Source: Dichotomocladium elegans (taxonomy: Eukaryota > Mucoromycota > Mucoromycetes > Mucorales > Lichtheimiaceae). From it: a DNA stretch of 64,000 nt. Below are positions 19,987 to 31,027 of this stretch, in pieces. A model generated the notes under the pieces. The model saw nothing but the letters and a program-made list of their open reading frames with translations, was not told where the DNA came from and did no database searches. The translations under genes and the position numbers were made by a program. The stretch's first letter is position 1. Every line of letters starts with the position of its first letter. The stretch is from NCBI GenBank assembly GCA_025716815.1, contig JAIXMN010000022.1, positions 558,001-622,000 on the forward strand, given 5' to 3'.

Positions 19987-20315
19987 CAGACCAACATTCT
20001 CATATGCACTGACAATATGACCACCAAGGCATACATCAACAAGCAGGGCGGGACTCGATCGGTTCCCCTGAACACTCTCGTGACTGCCATTTGGGAGGAA
20101 TGTCTCCATGCGAGCTCTGCATACAAGCCCAACACGTTGCAGGCAAAGACAATGTGAACGCGGGTTGGGCGTCTCGCCATTTCCATCTGAAAAATTGCTG
20201 GCAGATCATTCCGCGGACATTTCAGGGCATCCTCTAACCATTGTGGGGTCCACACGATGTACATCTGTTTGCCAACCACACGACTCGTCTCCTTCCATGG
20301 TATGTGACATGGAAG
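19987..20315 (+). pseudogene. DIRS-type retrotransposon RNase H fragment
   Basis: Translates to ILICTDNMTTKAYINKQGGT, RSVPLNTLVTAIWEECL and, after frame changes, WGPHDVHLFANHTTRLLPWY. TDN-T-AYINKQGGTRS and the later D-LFA-T block are typical of the RNase H region of DIRS1-like tyrosine-recombinase retrotransposons. Both ends are cut by other elements; it contains stops and at least one frameshift. Confidence 0.6.
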
Positions 20316-20317
20316 TA

Positions 20318-21008
20318 CAGGATTTTCAAGAAGAAATATACGAACAACTATAGTTGTTCGTATAGACCATCTAGTTTTTCGTTTTTTTTTGCTTCAAATT
20401 CGAATACAGGATTTTCAAGAAGAACTTTGCCACAAATTTTAGTTGTTCATATAGACGGTCTAGGTTTTTCGTTTTTTTTTGCTTCAAATTCGAATACAAA
20501 TTTTAGTATTTCGTTGCTACCCTTTTGTCAAATTAAAAGGCAATAGCAGCAAGAACATTTCAATCAAGGCTATAGATGAGTCTTCCTTCTCCTCTTTTTA
20601 CACCAGAATAGTTTTGGGAGGCCAACCATTTATGTTTCATTTTAATTTCGAAGGAAGAAGAGAAACGAAATACTAAAATTTGTATTCGATTTTGAAGCAA
20701 AAAAAACGAAAAACCTAGACCGTCTATACGAACAACTAAAATTTGTGGCAAAGTTCTTCTTGAAAATCCTGTACCAATTTTAGTATTTCGTTGCTACCCT
20801 TTTGTCAAATTTAAAGGCAATAGTAGCAAGAACATTTCAATCAAGGCTATAGGTGAGTCTTCCTTCTCTTCTTTTTACATCAGAATAGTTTTGGGAGGCC
20901 AACCATTTATCTTTCATTCTAATTTCAAAGGAAGAAGAGAAACGAAATACTAAAACTTATATTCGAATTTGAAGCAAAAAAAAACGAAAAACCTAAACGG
21001 TCTATATT
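20318..21008. mobile_element. MITE copy D1, interrupted by copy D2
   Basis: The left piece 20318-20404 and right piece 20774-21008 are one MITE, split at an internal TA (TTCGAA|TA|CAAATTTTAG). The left end carries a short palindrome (ACGAACAACTA/TAGTTGTTCGT). The right terminus is cut at GGTCTATAT, where the next element begins. Confidence 0.8.
20407..20771. mobile_element. MITE copy D2 nested in D1
   Basis: Complete 365-bp copy, TA on both sides, inserted in the inverted repeat of another copy of its own family. Confidence 0.85.
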
Positions 21009-21248
21009 AGGGGGTTTCACGATTAGAACATTTTCGTAAAACATTTTCGTACAGCATTTTCGTAAAATTATTTAAATAACGCTTAAATATTATTCGCTGA
21101 TAGCTCCACACCGTTATCTTTGAATGGCTTGAAATCGATCCCATATACCAATCATTTATCTTCCTTTCAACACTCCATCTTAAAGATGCCAAACTCTTCG
21201 AAACGCGTATGAGCGCTCAATGCGATTAAGAAGTCAACCCGACAAACA
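21009..21248. repeat. Possible transposon end with three 13-bp tandem repeats
   Basis: Starts TAGGGGGTTTCACG and contains ACATTTTCGTA-type units in tandem at about 21,028-21,066. Their position just upstream of a HARBI1-like transposase suggests the terminal or subterminal part of that element. No gene. Confidence 0.4.
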
Positions 21249-21736
21249 GTGGAACATGTTTTAGAAAGCTCTTACGATGATGAGATCACCGAATCTGCTG
21301 TCAATCATATTTATTTTCTCGGTTCATTGCAGCAGGAGATCATAGCACATCGTCATCTGGAGTCCGGCGCGCTTGTTGCTCATAAGAGAGTCACTTATGA
21401 GCAACTTATGTCCTGGAGTGCACTAGACTTTCGAAAGAAAACTAGAATGAGCAAGAAGACTTTCAATCTTGTCCTTGGTCTTGTCGAAAAGAATGAGATC
21501 TTCGGAGGCGATAAGAAGACGGGGCCTAACCAGCTGGAGGTGTCCGTGCAGCTTGCCTGTGCGCTCGAAAGGTTCAGTCACAATGGGACTCTTCGGTGTT
21601 CGGGTTGTCCCGCACTTATGGAATCAGCAAGGGTGCAGTAGCAACGTCGACGAGGCGAGTGTATGCGGCCCTGGTTGATTTGGCTCCTCAATACCTGTAT
21701 TGGCCATGTCAACAAGAACGCCGCGACATTGCCAGC
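21249..21736 (+). pseudogene. HARBI1/PIF-like transposase, N-terminal half
   Basis: From ATG 21249: FRKKTRMSKKTFNLVLGLVE, GPNQLEVSVQLACALERFSH, then a frameshift near 21,590. It continues as FGLSRTYGISKGAVATSTRR and YAALVDLAPQYLYWPCQQER. This matches the N-terminal helix-turn-helix region of DDE_4/HARBI1 transposases. The catalytic half is missing because the family D LTR begins at 21,737 (left flank CCAGC). Confidence 0.65.
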
Positions 21737-22053
21737 TGTAACAGTACAGGCACTGTTGTGCGAGTACTTACAAAGAGCATCTGATATACAGCATGGAGGA
21801 AGCGCGAACGCGACGAGAAGAACGATGATTATAATAATACAACGTGGGGATGCCCGACGTCACAGGGCATCCTTGTTTATATAGTAAACAGTAGCGGGGT
21901 AATTACAGTGGTATACATATAGGATCGTCGTACAGAGAAAGTGAGTGTGGTACATAATGTCGTCGCCGGAGATGCGGTCTTGATCGTGATCGTTATCCTT
22001 GTAGTATCTTGGTCGTCGGTCAAGGGTGACCCGTCACTGTAGCTACTGCTACA
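21737..22053 (-). repeat. Family D 3' LTR (317 bp)
   Basis: In element orientation TGTAGCAGTAGCTAC...CCTGTACTGTTACA. Preceded in the same orientation by the polypurine tract GAGGGGGGAGAA. Contains a TATATAAAC-like box. Confidence 0.75.
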
Positions 22054-22818
22054 TTCTCCCCCCTCTAAACCAAGTCCACCTCTGGACTGGAACAAACCTG
22101 AGGAAACGTCGGGAGAAATCGTCGTCGTCAATATAATGCGTCTATTGACCTGCGTGTTCTATAATTTGTGAGACAGAGATGACACGAGTTAACCACTTCG
22201 TCGTCGTCGTCATCCTAACGTCGTCCATCACAATCGTCGTCGTGATCCACATGAACTATGGATGGCGTCTGCTTGCGCGCAGCCAGAGGACAGTCTGGTC
22301 TGGTTGTAAAATACGTATGCTAGAGAGCAGTGACGGGCGTTGTCGTGCGTGCGTTAACCCTATGACTCTTCGACCTTAACACCCCTATTAATCGTCGGGT
22401 AGCCTAAGGCTGTTAGCATTCGTCGTTAAGGCGGTCATATAATGGGTGTATCCATTCCTCCCCCCTCGAAAAAAAAAGGCGTCTCGAGACAGAGGCGGTA
22501 AGATCAAAATACTGCAAGTAGCGCAAGCGTAACAGATGAAGAACATACTGCCAAGTATCAGATCCGAAAATCACCACAACGCATATACTGCCTAAGCGTA
22601 ACAAGGAAATGGTAACCCCATCACATCAACAGGGCGTAACAGACTCCAAACATACTGCAAGCGGAAACAAGCATAACGTCAACCCGACAGGAGAATTGGA
22701 AACTAGACAGGGTTCGTCGTGGCAAAAAGGCTGAAGGACACGATGCCTAAATGCGGAATGCTGTATAAACAGCCGTGCAAAGCGTCCCAATCAAGATTGG
22801 CGAGCGTTAACCAAACGG
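22054..22818 (-). other. Family D 3' untranslated region
   Basis: Non-coding stretch between the chromodomain stop and the LTR. It contains two purine tracts (GAGGGGGGAGAA at the LTR, TCGAGGGGGGAGG near 22,460) and CGT-rich trinucleotide runs around 22,130-22,240. No gene seen. Confidence 0.5.
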
Positions 22819-23509
22819 TTATTTGCCTAAATGGCGTGAGCGGCGAGTCGGTGAAACAACATCCACTATAGACTTTTGCTCATGGAAACGTCGGAGAGAC
22901 TCCTTAGCGTTGGTCAGATTTGACGCAGGTTCCCAGGTGGCTTCGTGACGTGGATACCCCTTCCAAAGAATAAGGTATTGGGTTTTGCCGCGTCGGGTGC
23001 GTGCGTCCAAAATCTCGTCGACCTCATATTCGTTCGTTCGTGTAATGACTGCTGGAGGTCTGTCCGGCCGTCGCTCTTCATCGTCAGGTTCATTATAAAC
23101 CTTCAGAGCACTGATATGAAAAACGTCATGAGCCGTCATCGTCTCACGGAGTGCAAGACGATATGCCACAGGCCCAATACGTTCCAGGATCTTGTAAGGG
23201 CCTGCCCATCGTGGCAGTAACTTCTTCGTCGGGGAAGAGGAGTATACGTCGGGATTGATATTCGTCGTTCTAACAAGAACTTGCATACCCACTTCCAATT
23301 CCACTTCACGGCGTCTGGCATTAGCATACTTAGCTTGTCGTTCTGCCGCAGCGTCGAGCTGTAAAAGCACCTCTTTGCGGATGGAGTCAAGTTTGCTAGC
23401 CAATTCGTCGGCCGAAGCCACGTCTGATGGAGTACCAGGCGTCAGAGCAGGAGAGACATTCCGTCCCAAGTCGGCGAAGAAAGGCGTGATGCCAATCGAG
23501 GCGTGCTTG
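22819..23509 (-). pseudogene. Family D chromovirus integrase C-terminus and chromodomain
   Basis: Open to the stop at 22,819. It begins mid-integrase with HKHASIGITPFFADLGRNVS, then AERQAKYANARRREVELEVG, a GPY-type module (LLPRWAGPYKILERIGPVAY, VFHISALKVY) and a chromodomain (YEVDEILDARTRRGKTQYLI, LWKGYPRHEATWEPASNL). The upstream part is replaced by element A2, which enters at 23,510 without a matching duplication. Confidence 0.85.
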
Positions 23510-23893
23510 TGTGGAATCAAGGGGTTTTAAGAATAAAAAGAGACAGAATATGATTCTGTGAGACTCGCAAAAGGATTCTTTTTTATTAAGTGCCAAGAAT
23601 GGGCCTATTTATAAGAAGTGCTTATCAAAACGGTCACTCTGGAGGCTGGGTGTGGATAATCATCTAGGCGGTCTCCCGGGACGGTGGACCAGTTAAAAGG
23701 TTGATAAAGAAGTTCATCATTTACCCTTGTGATTATAACTGCGTCCCGAGACAGGTCCGGGATATAAATTATGAATCCGGATAGCGCGAGAGTAATTATG
23801 ATAACGGCGCTCGGAGAGTGAAACAAAGTGTTGATGTCCCGTCTAATCCAGGGACACTGCTGTTAGGTAAGAAAAATAGTCGTGGATACGACA
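23510..23893 (-). repeat. A2 3' LTR
   Basis: 384 bp, close to the A1 LTR with scattered substitutions. Followed by the PPT TACCCCCACC in plus orientation, one C shorter than in A1. Confidence 0.9.
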
Positions 23894-24026
23894 TTACCCC
23901 CACCAGGTTGGATCAACCGTTGATAAGTTATCAGAGCACTAAATAATGAGTGATGGCGTTGTCTGGAAAAAACCCTTAAAGAAGTAAAAACCCTGTGGGA
24001 GAAAAAGTGAAGGGAAAAAGACGTGC

Positions 24027-27000
24027 CTAAGTGCGTCTGCGTTTCGCCTGTCGATCAGAGCGACGTGTAGGCAGTGTATTGCGTTTATCTGGCTCTGTCA
24101 TTGACGCTGTAGCCAAATGTTGCGCAGTTGCTTGATGACTTGTGCATGGTATCGGATTGCGGCGATTCCAGTATTCGTTGATCAGCTTAAGATCGTTGAA
24201 ATGCTCGGCTGGCTCCCATGTGTCATCCTTTGGCTCATAGCCTTTCCATCGGACACGGTAGAGGTAGTTGCCAGGTGAGCCCTTGTGATCCACTATTGCC
24301 TGAGTCTCGTAAAAGTCATCGCCCGAAGCAATGCTGTCTTGTGAGATCAGCTTAATGTGGGAAGGTGGAATGTCGCGTGAAAGCAAGGAACCCGTTTCAT
24401 CAGTCAAAGTGTAGGGTCCACCATGTCTGCGACGACCATGCACTGTAAATGGACCTTCGTAACGAGGATCGGTCTTTTTCTTCCTGTTGACATTTAGGAT
24501 CATGACCTTGCTACCAACAGGGAATTCGCTTAAGATGCGATGTTTGCTGTTGAATTTCCCTTGCTGGGCCTCGTGAAGAGCTTTGACACGTTCAGAGATA
24601 GCTGGAATGACGACCTCGTTCATGTAATGTTCACGGGTGTCTGCAGCTCGTGTCGCATCGTTGATATCGGCGACTTCGACGCTTGAGTAGTCCTGCCAGA
24701 GATTAGGCTGTCGAGCGAACATGAGAGAGAAAGGATGAGAGTCGTGCAGCGATGTGTGTTTGCTGTTGATAGCTAATTGTGCACTGGGAAGATACATATC
24801 CCAATCCTCTGTTTTTCCTTCTAACCTCTTGATGACTGTTGCTTTAGCCGTTTGTACCCAACGCTCAGCCAAACCATTGGCACGCGGATTATAGGGTGTG
24901 ACAAGACGATGGTCAATTCCGGAATGTTCCACCACAAGGCGTACTAATTCGTTTACAAACTCTGTACCGTTGTCTGACTGTAAGATCTTCGGAAAACCAT
25001 AGTCACAAAAGACGTAGATGAGTTGTTTAGCGATTGAAAGAGCCGATTTGTCAGGTATAGCTCGAAGAATGCAGAATCTCGAGAAGACGTCTACCATGAC
25101 CAAAACATAATTATTGCCAGACGGAGAAGTGGTGTTAAACTCGCACAGATCAATAGCCCAGTGATCACCTGGCTTGTCTGCGGTAATGTTGCGTAAAGGG
25201 TGGTAACTGTGTTTGCCGATGTTGTAGCGTTGGCACGCTTGACACTTGGCAACGTATTGAGAGCATCTCTCTTCAAGTTAGTCCAATGTATACCTTCTTT
25301 GTGCAACTCAGTCACAATTGTATCAGCACCAAAGTGACCATTGAGATGAGCCTTTTCTAGTAATATGGGACGTTCTTCCTCAGGAGGCGTCATGAAGTCC
25401 AAAGGCGTAGCAGAAGCAGAACGCTGAAGAAGCGGTTCAGCATTGCTTGTAGGGCGTACAGGTTTTAAACTGCCCAAAGTAGGGGTGCGACCAATGGTTT
25501 CGGAGATATTACCCCCCACCAGCTTCTTCGGAGAGAAGAGGCGACTGAGAGTATCCGGAAGAATGTTGGTGATGCCAGGAATATGAACAACCTGAAAGTT
25601 GTAATCACACAACGTGTCGAACCAGTTCACCATCATCGGATTGGCAATTGGTTGAGTGTGCAGAAACGTTAGAGCACGATGGTCGGTGTAAAGAGTGAAT
25701 TTGTTGCCCCACAAAAACGAGTGAAACTTCTTAAGAGCATATACAACAGCGAGAAGCTCACGTTTCATAGTGGAATAAGAACGTTCAGCTTTGTTCAGAG
25801 CACGCGCCATAAAACCAATATAACGGTACTGATTGTTCTGGATTTGATAAAGACAGCAACCTATGCCAGTGTCAGAAGCATCTGTGGCAACATGGTAGGG
25901 CAAAGTCTCATCCGGATAGCTCAACACAGGAGCAGCATGGAGAGCAGCCTTGATAGCATTAAATGCATGAAGATGGTGTTGTGTCCATAATCCTGAAAGC
26001 TGTTTAGCGTTGCGTAGACGGTCCAGAGGAGAAGTGAGGACGGCAACGTTCGGAATGTGATCGCGGAAGTAATTGACGAGGCCCAAAAATTTCTGGATGT
26101 CATGGCCTGTCGTGGGCACAGGGATCTGGTCCACATTGCAAATTTTCCGAGGGTCCAAATTGACACCCTTGGCACTTACACAAAAGCCCAATAAATAAAC
26201 GGCGGATTGTGCCAAATGCGATTTTTCCGGATTGAGAACCAAGTTAACCTCTGAGAGACGTCTGATAGCCTCCTGCACGTGCACACGTGGTCAGTGTCGC
26301 ATAGGTGATTGCAAGAGCACCAATGAATATCCATGCAATGATGTAAAGAACTGGAACAACCAATACAGAAACACGACTCAGCAAGGAAACACGATCATAC
26401 ATAGCCACAATCCATATCCACATCTTTTCCTCTATTTTTTCCACTGGTTTTTTGAGGTTTACCGACGTGAGGATGTCTGGGATTCAGCTACAGGAACGAA
26501 CGAAAAGTTTTCTATGACTTGTCAAGTACTGCACCCAACAACTCTTCTTATGGAAATTCCAGGACAATTGACCATGTCAATCGGGCGGATCTATTTTACC
26601 ATAACAATATAAACAACTATGTAGTAGGAGTAAACAGACAGAAGATTTTCTTTCTATTAAAAACCTCAAGAGTCCATTGTACTTCACAGTCTCTACAACC
26701 TTATACCACAGTCAGATAAATTGTTGAAAAGATAATAATGTCATCGATGTAAGTGACTGCGTTGGGCATGTTGTCGAAAACAATGTGCATTACACATTGA
26801 AATTGGCTCGAAAGAAACTTGAGACCAAAAGGTGCGCCAACAAAACAGTACTGTCGATCCTTGAATGTGAAGGTGGTTTTGTGCTGATGCTCCTCATGAA
26901 TCTTGAAGCGATGAAATGCGCTCTTCAAATCCAGAGTTGTGAACACCGTAGCACCCTTCATTCGTTGGAAAATCGATCGAATGAGTGGAACAGGATAACT

Positions 27001-29260
27001 GCTATCAGGAAGCAAGTTATTGATCAAGCGTGGATCCAGACAGGGACGAAATGCAGTCGGGTTTCCCTGGGAATCCTTCTTAGGAGCGAAAGTCATGGGG
27101 CTATTCCAACCAGAACCAGCTGGAGCAGGACGAATGATCCCATCAGCAAGCCAATTGTCAATGTGTTCCTGCAGAAGAGGAATCAGCTTGTCAGCTAATG
27201 GATATTGTCGGCGGCTCACGACTTTGCCAGCAGGAGTATGCAAATAAACAACAGATTCCGGAATAGTACAAAACGAAGACGGCGGAATGGATGCGTTTTC
27301 CTGAAGAAATGGTTCAATGTCAGCCAAGAAGCGAGAATGCTCCTCAGGTGTGCCAGCCGGAGAATCATTTGGCGTAGGCAAATCAGTGTCCTCAGAAGGA
27401 GAGGGTAAAGTGGAGCGATGCCAGCAATGGGCGAGACCTCCAAGAAATATACCAATAAGTGGCATGAGATCAGTGCCAATGGAAACATCGGCTTCACAAT
27501 TAAGTGTCATAACTTCAAAAGAGTGCGAAACAGTAATTCCGTTGTGAAGGACTTTTATTGCAGACGTGGTACCAATTCTATTAATGCTATGACCAGGGTG
27601 AGCTAATCCGATCGTTCCAGAAACAGTGGAAACTTGGATGCCCAGCTGTGTGGCCAGCGAAGGAGAGATGGCGCTGAAGGTGGCACCAGAGTCCACAAAG
27701 GCCCATAAATCAGTCTCCTGTAAAGTGATAGGTACGTAATACGTGTTAGTCCTCTGGAGAGAGTACTGTTGCAAAGCAGATAATGACTTACAGTCAGCAC
27801 ATGCCTGGTTCAACGACGCAGACACGTCAGCCATGGAGATATCAGTCTCCATAGGGACAGCAGCAGGCGCAAGGCCAACTGGAACAGCAGCGGGAACTGC
27901 ACCCACTGGAACAGCCACTACGCTTCCAGAAGCGGTAGGGGACACGAGAAACAGAGGCAGGAGCGGAAGCAGGAGCGGACATTGCCAATGTGGCTGAGCG
28001 TATTGCCAAGTGGTTGACGCGGCACTTGTGACTGCGCGTCCAACCGGGCTCACCACAGCGGAAACAATTCTTGTCACTTTCGCTCTTTGTTATTGTTGAC
28101 GCGGCGACGAAGCGGCAGATGCAACAGATGACGACGTGGACGGTTTGACACCCGGTTTCCTTGTGAGCGGGGCACGGCACCAGCTGCCAGTTGTCGACAA
28201 TCACTGGTGGAATGTCGTCCTTTGCCATGCAGGCGGCAAAATTTCGTCGTGGCCTTTGTTTTGTTCTTTGGGGCGGCGACGGAACCAGGTGACGGAGCGC
28301 GAGTGGTTTGTGTCGGTTGCTCGTTGTTAACTCCTTGCTGTGCATTGACAGCACGACACTGGAATAGAGGCTGCGCGCCATAGCGGCGGCCTGCTCGATC
28401 GTTGAGCGCATTTCCACTGGAACGTTAACTTGGCCGATCATGACGTGTTTGGCCAATTCCGGCAACAAGGCCTCAATGAAGATGGTTGTGGTTGTAAGGT
28501 CATTTGCCAGACCAGCCTCGCGACGCACCCGATTAAACCGGTCAGTGAAAAGTTCAACCGATTCGTTGCGGTTCATGCGCATGCGAAGCAGTTCGCGCAA
28601 CTTCTGCACCTTGCGTTCTGTGTCTTGAACACCATATCGAGAGATAATAATAGCTCGCACCTTGGACCATGGAAGATGGGGGTACGGCTTCAGATTTGCA
28701 CCAAACCAGTAGTGTTGCTCAGGTGAAAGCATGCGTGGGACAAATAGCGGCCAAACGTCATTGGCGTCGTATTGCCATGAGGCAACCACGTCCTCAAACG
28801 AGTCCAAACACTTGTCCACACTGCCGAAGACGGTCTTGTTGGGGGCGTGGATGTTGTCTGCCCACTGAAGTGCAGGTAAGTCTGCAGGCACCCGAACTTG
28901 AGTAGATGGGCTGGTTCTTGCATTGGCCGAAACCAAGTGGCTGGCCGAGTTTAACAGCTGGAGGTCGCGAGTGATTGCCTCGAACTCTTGGTGGATGGCC
29001 TGACGTTCCTCTGGTGTGGCGCCTAAGGCCAACTGCTCTGCCAAAGAAGCAGCACGAGCGTTGAGAGTCCATATCGCCTTTTCAGCACGGGCGGAAGGGG
29101 AGATACCCACGGCCGTCATTGCGCTGTCGATGATCATGTCAATCTCCGTGTGAGCCGGGGAGTTGGGATCATGGAACGCTCCATCGTTCTGGCTGTGATC
29201 CACATGGACGTCTTGGATGGCTCCAGAGGCGGGAGAAGCAGAAGCGTTGTTGAAGGACAT
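24027..29260 (-). pseudogene. A2 gag-pol pseudogene
   Basis: Same domain order as A1: Gag from ATG 29260 to ~27,842; protease-RT 28,077-26,716; RT-RNase H-integrase 26,284-25,091; integrase-chromodomain 25,103-24,027. Single-base indels relative to A1 break the frame near 25,252, 27,940, 28,109, 28,134 and 28,327. The solo LTR at 26,295 interrupts it just after the RT YIDD motif. Between breaks the sequence is nearly that of A1, so decay is recent. Confidence 0.9.
26295..26710 (-). repeat. Solo LTR, family C, inside A2 pol
   Basis: TGTCGCATAG...TTATACCACA, 416 bp, with perfect GTCAG duplications (26290-26294, 26711-26715). Shorter than the copy at 15,212 through many small deletions. Confidence 0.9.
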
Positions 29261-29297
29261 TGCAAAATAAAGATAAGTGAGAATTCACAGAAAAAAA

Positions 29298-29680
29298 TGT
29301 GGAATCAAGGGGTTTTAAGAATAAAAAGAGACAGAATATGATTCTGTGAGACTCGCAAAAGGATTGTTTTTTATTAAGTGCCAATAATGGGCCTATTTAT
29401 AAGAAGTGCTTATCAAAACGGTCACTCTGGAGGCTGGGTGTGGATAATCGTCTAGGCGGTCTCCCAGGACGGTGGACCAGTTAAAAGGTTGATAAAGAAG
29501 TTCATCATTTACCCTTGTGATTATAACTGCGTCCTGAGACAGGTCCGGGATATAAATTATGAATCCGGATAGCGCGAGAGTAATTATGATAACGGCGCTC
29601 GAAGAGTGAAACAAAATGTTGATGTCCCGTATAATTCAGGGACACTGCTGTTAGGTAAGAAAATAGTCGTGGATACGACA
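29298..29680 (-). repeat. A2 5' LTR
   Basis: 383 bp, family A. The T7-CTGTGAATTC leader follows on the left, as in A1. Confidence 0.9.
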
Positions 29681-31025
29681 GCCATGTACTCCGGGATATT
29701 TCCACGAGACCATGCGTCCTGAAAAACCTGACGCTGTGCTGGGCGCAATGCCTCGGCATATGCGTCATTGGCCTCCACCAGCTCCATTGTCAGATTGTCC
29801 GTCGCGCCGTCGATCTCATCGACTTCCAAGAGGAGCTATGCAACTCTCGAAAGCAGCTCAGCCTTCTTTGCTCCGTACTCTGCGATTGCAGTGCATTTCT
29901 CGCTAATGCTTCTTTCCAGTTGTACTAGATGAAGCTCGTTACTTTCGATCTCCTGTTGAGGTTTAGAGTTGAGGTTTAGAGTATGTTACTGGTGAATAAA
30001 ACAAATGTTCAATAAAACTATGGGGAAAATACTTACATTTTGTAAACTGGATGACACCGGTGCTACTGGAGATACTTGTGGGTCGCTAGGAGAAATGATC
30101 GCATGCCGAGCATTTGTTTCTAGTCCACTGCTTGGGAGTGGCGGAGGAGGAGAGGAAGAGGTTGTCGGACCAGGTAAGGAGGAGTGAAGAGGAGAGCGGC
30201 CATCATTCTCAATGGAGGTACTGCCTATGCTGATGCTGGTGCTGTACGGGTAAGCTCCACGCTATAGTTTCCGCATTAATATCCAATATAACAGCTATCC
30301 ATTTGTTGATTCTGTTTCTTACTGGTAATATGTGAACGAAAGGAGGTGTATTCTGCCGGCAGATGTACACCTCTAAAGCAGCAAATCGGCGCTGATCGTG
30401 ATTGATGCAATATTGCTGTACAAGATGCCGGCAAAGCAGGTATCGGCTTCTACGAAATGCTTCACACCCGCAGGTCCATACATCAATCGATGTCATATGG
30501 TTGTTCACTGCTGTGGTGTTAACAGAGCGCCTCATGCACTTGCTCCACTCCTTGGCAAAAGATGTTTCCCAAGCAAGTGGAGTTCGACGTGCAATAATGC
30601 AGCTCTGGAACTTCTCCATTGATCTGGGCACCACTCGCGAGATGATGATATACACCAGTGCATCAAGACGAGGGCGATTCGATTGTTGGAGGAAGTTGCG
30701 CTTTAGAACTTTCCATTGTGCCTCGATCATCATCGTCGTCTTGGCAAGGGGAATTGATGTCGGTCGGCTTGCTCTCGCCCATCGGTTCCACCACAATGAG
30801 GTGTACCACTGGGTATACAGGTATACCCATGCATCTGGCAGATTATTACCAACACAATATGCATAAACCTCAGAGGTACATGCTTTATGAATGGAGCTGC
30901 CATCAGCTGTTCTCGTCGAGTCTACATATATCATACAGTTATTAACCAAAATAATGGAGCTTGCTGCCCTAATACTTATTAAACAGCATCATTGTATCTT
31001 ACCTCCGATCATCGGGTGGAGATGA
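29681..31025 (-). pseudogene. MULE2 transposase, C-terminal half
   Basis: Second Mutator-like gene, related to but clearly diverged from MULE1. The exon near 30,949-30,330 contains SLWWNRWARASRPTSIPLAK, TTMMIEAQWKVLKRNFLQQ, LAWETSFAKEWSKCMRR (uninterrupted, which shows the A1 empty site) and the SWIM finger CGCEAFRRSRYLLCRHLVQQY. A Ser/Pro linker exon ends at GTAAGT near 30,035. The last exon contains the coiled coil and LRPAQRQVFQDAWSRGNIPEY and is cut at 29,681 by the A2 LTR. Stops in the coiled-coil part show decay. Confidence 0.8.
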
Positions 31026-31027
31026 TA

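Larger units (their letters stand above)
23510..29680 (-). mobile_element. A2: degenerate copy of chromovirus A
   Basis: LTRs at 23,510-23,893 and 29,298-29,680 frame a full-length but mutated A element that also holds a solo family C LTR. Left flank GCTTG (family D pol) and right flank GCCAT (MULE2) do not match, so the outer junctions are not those of a simple insertion. Confidence 0.9.
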
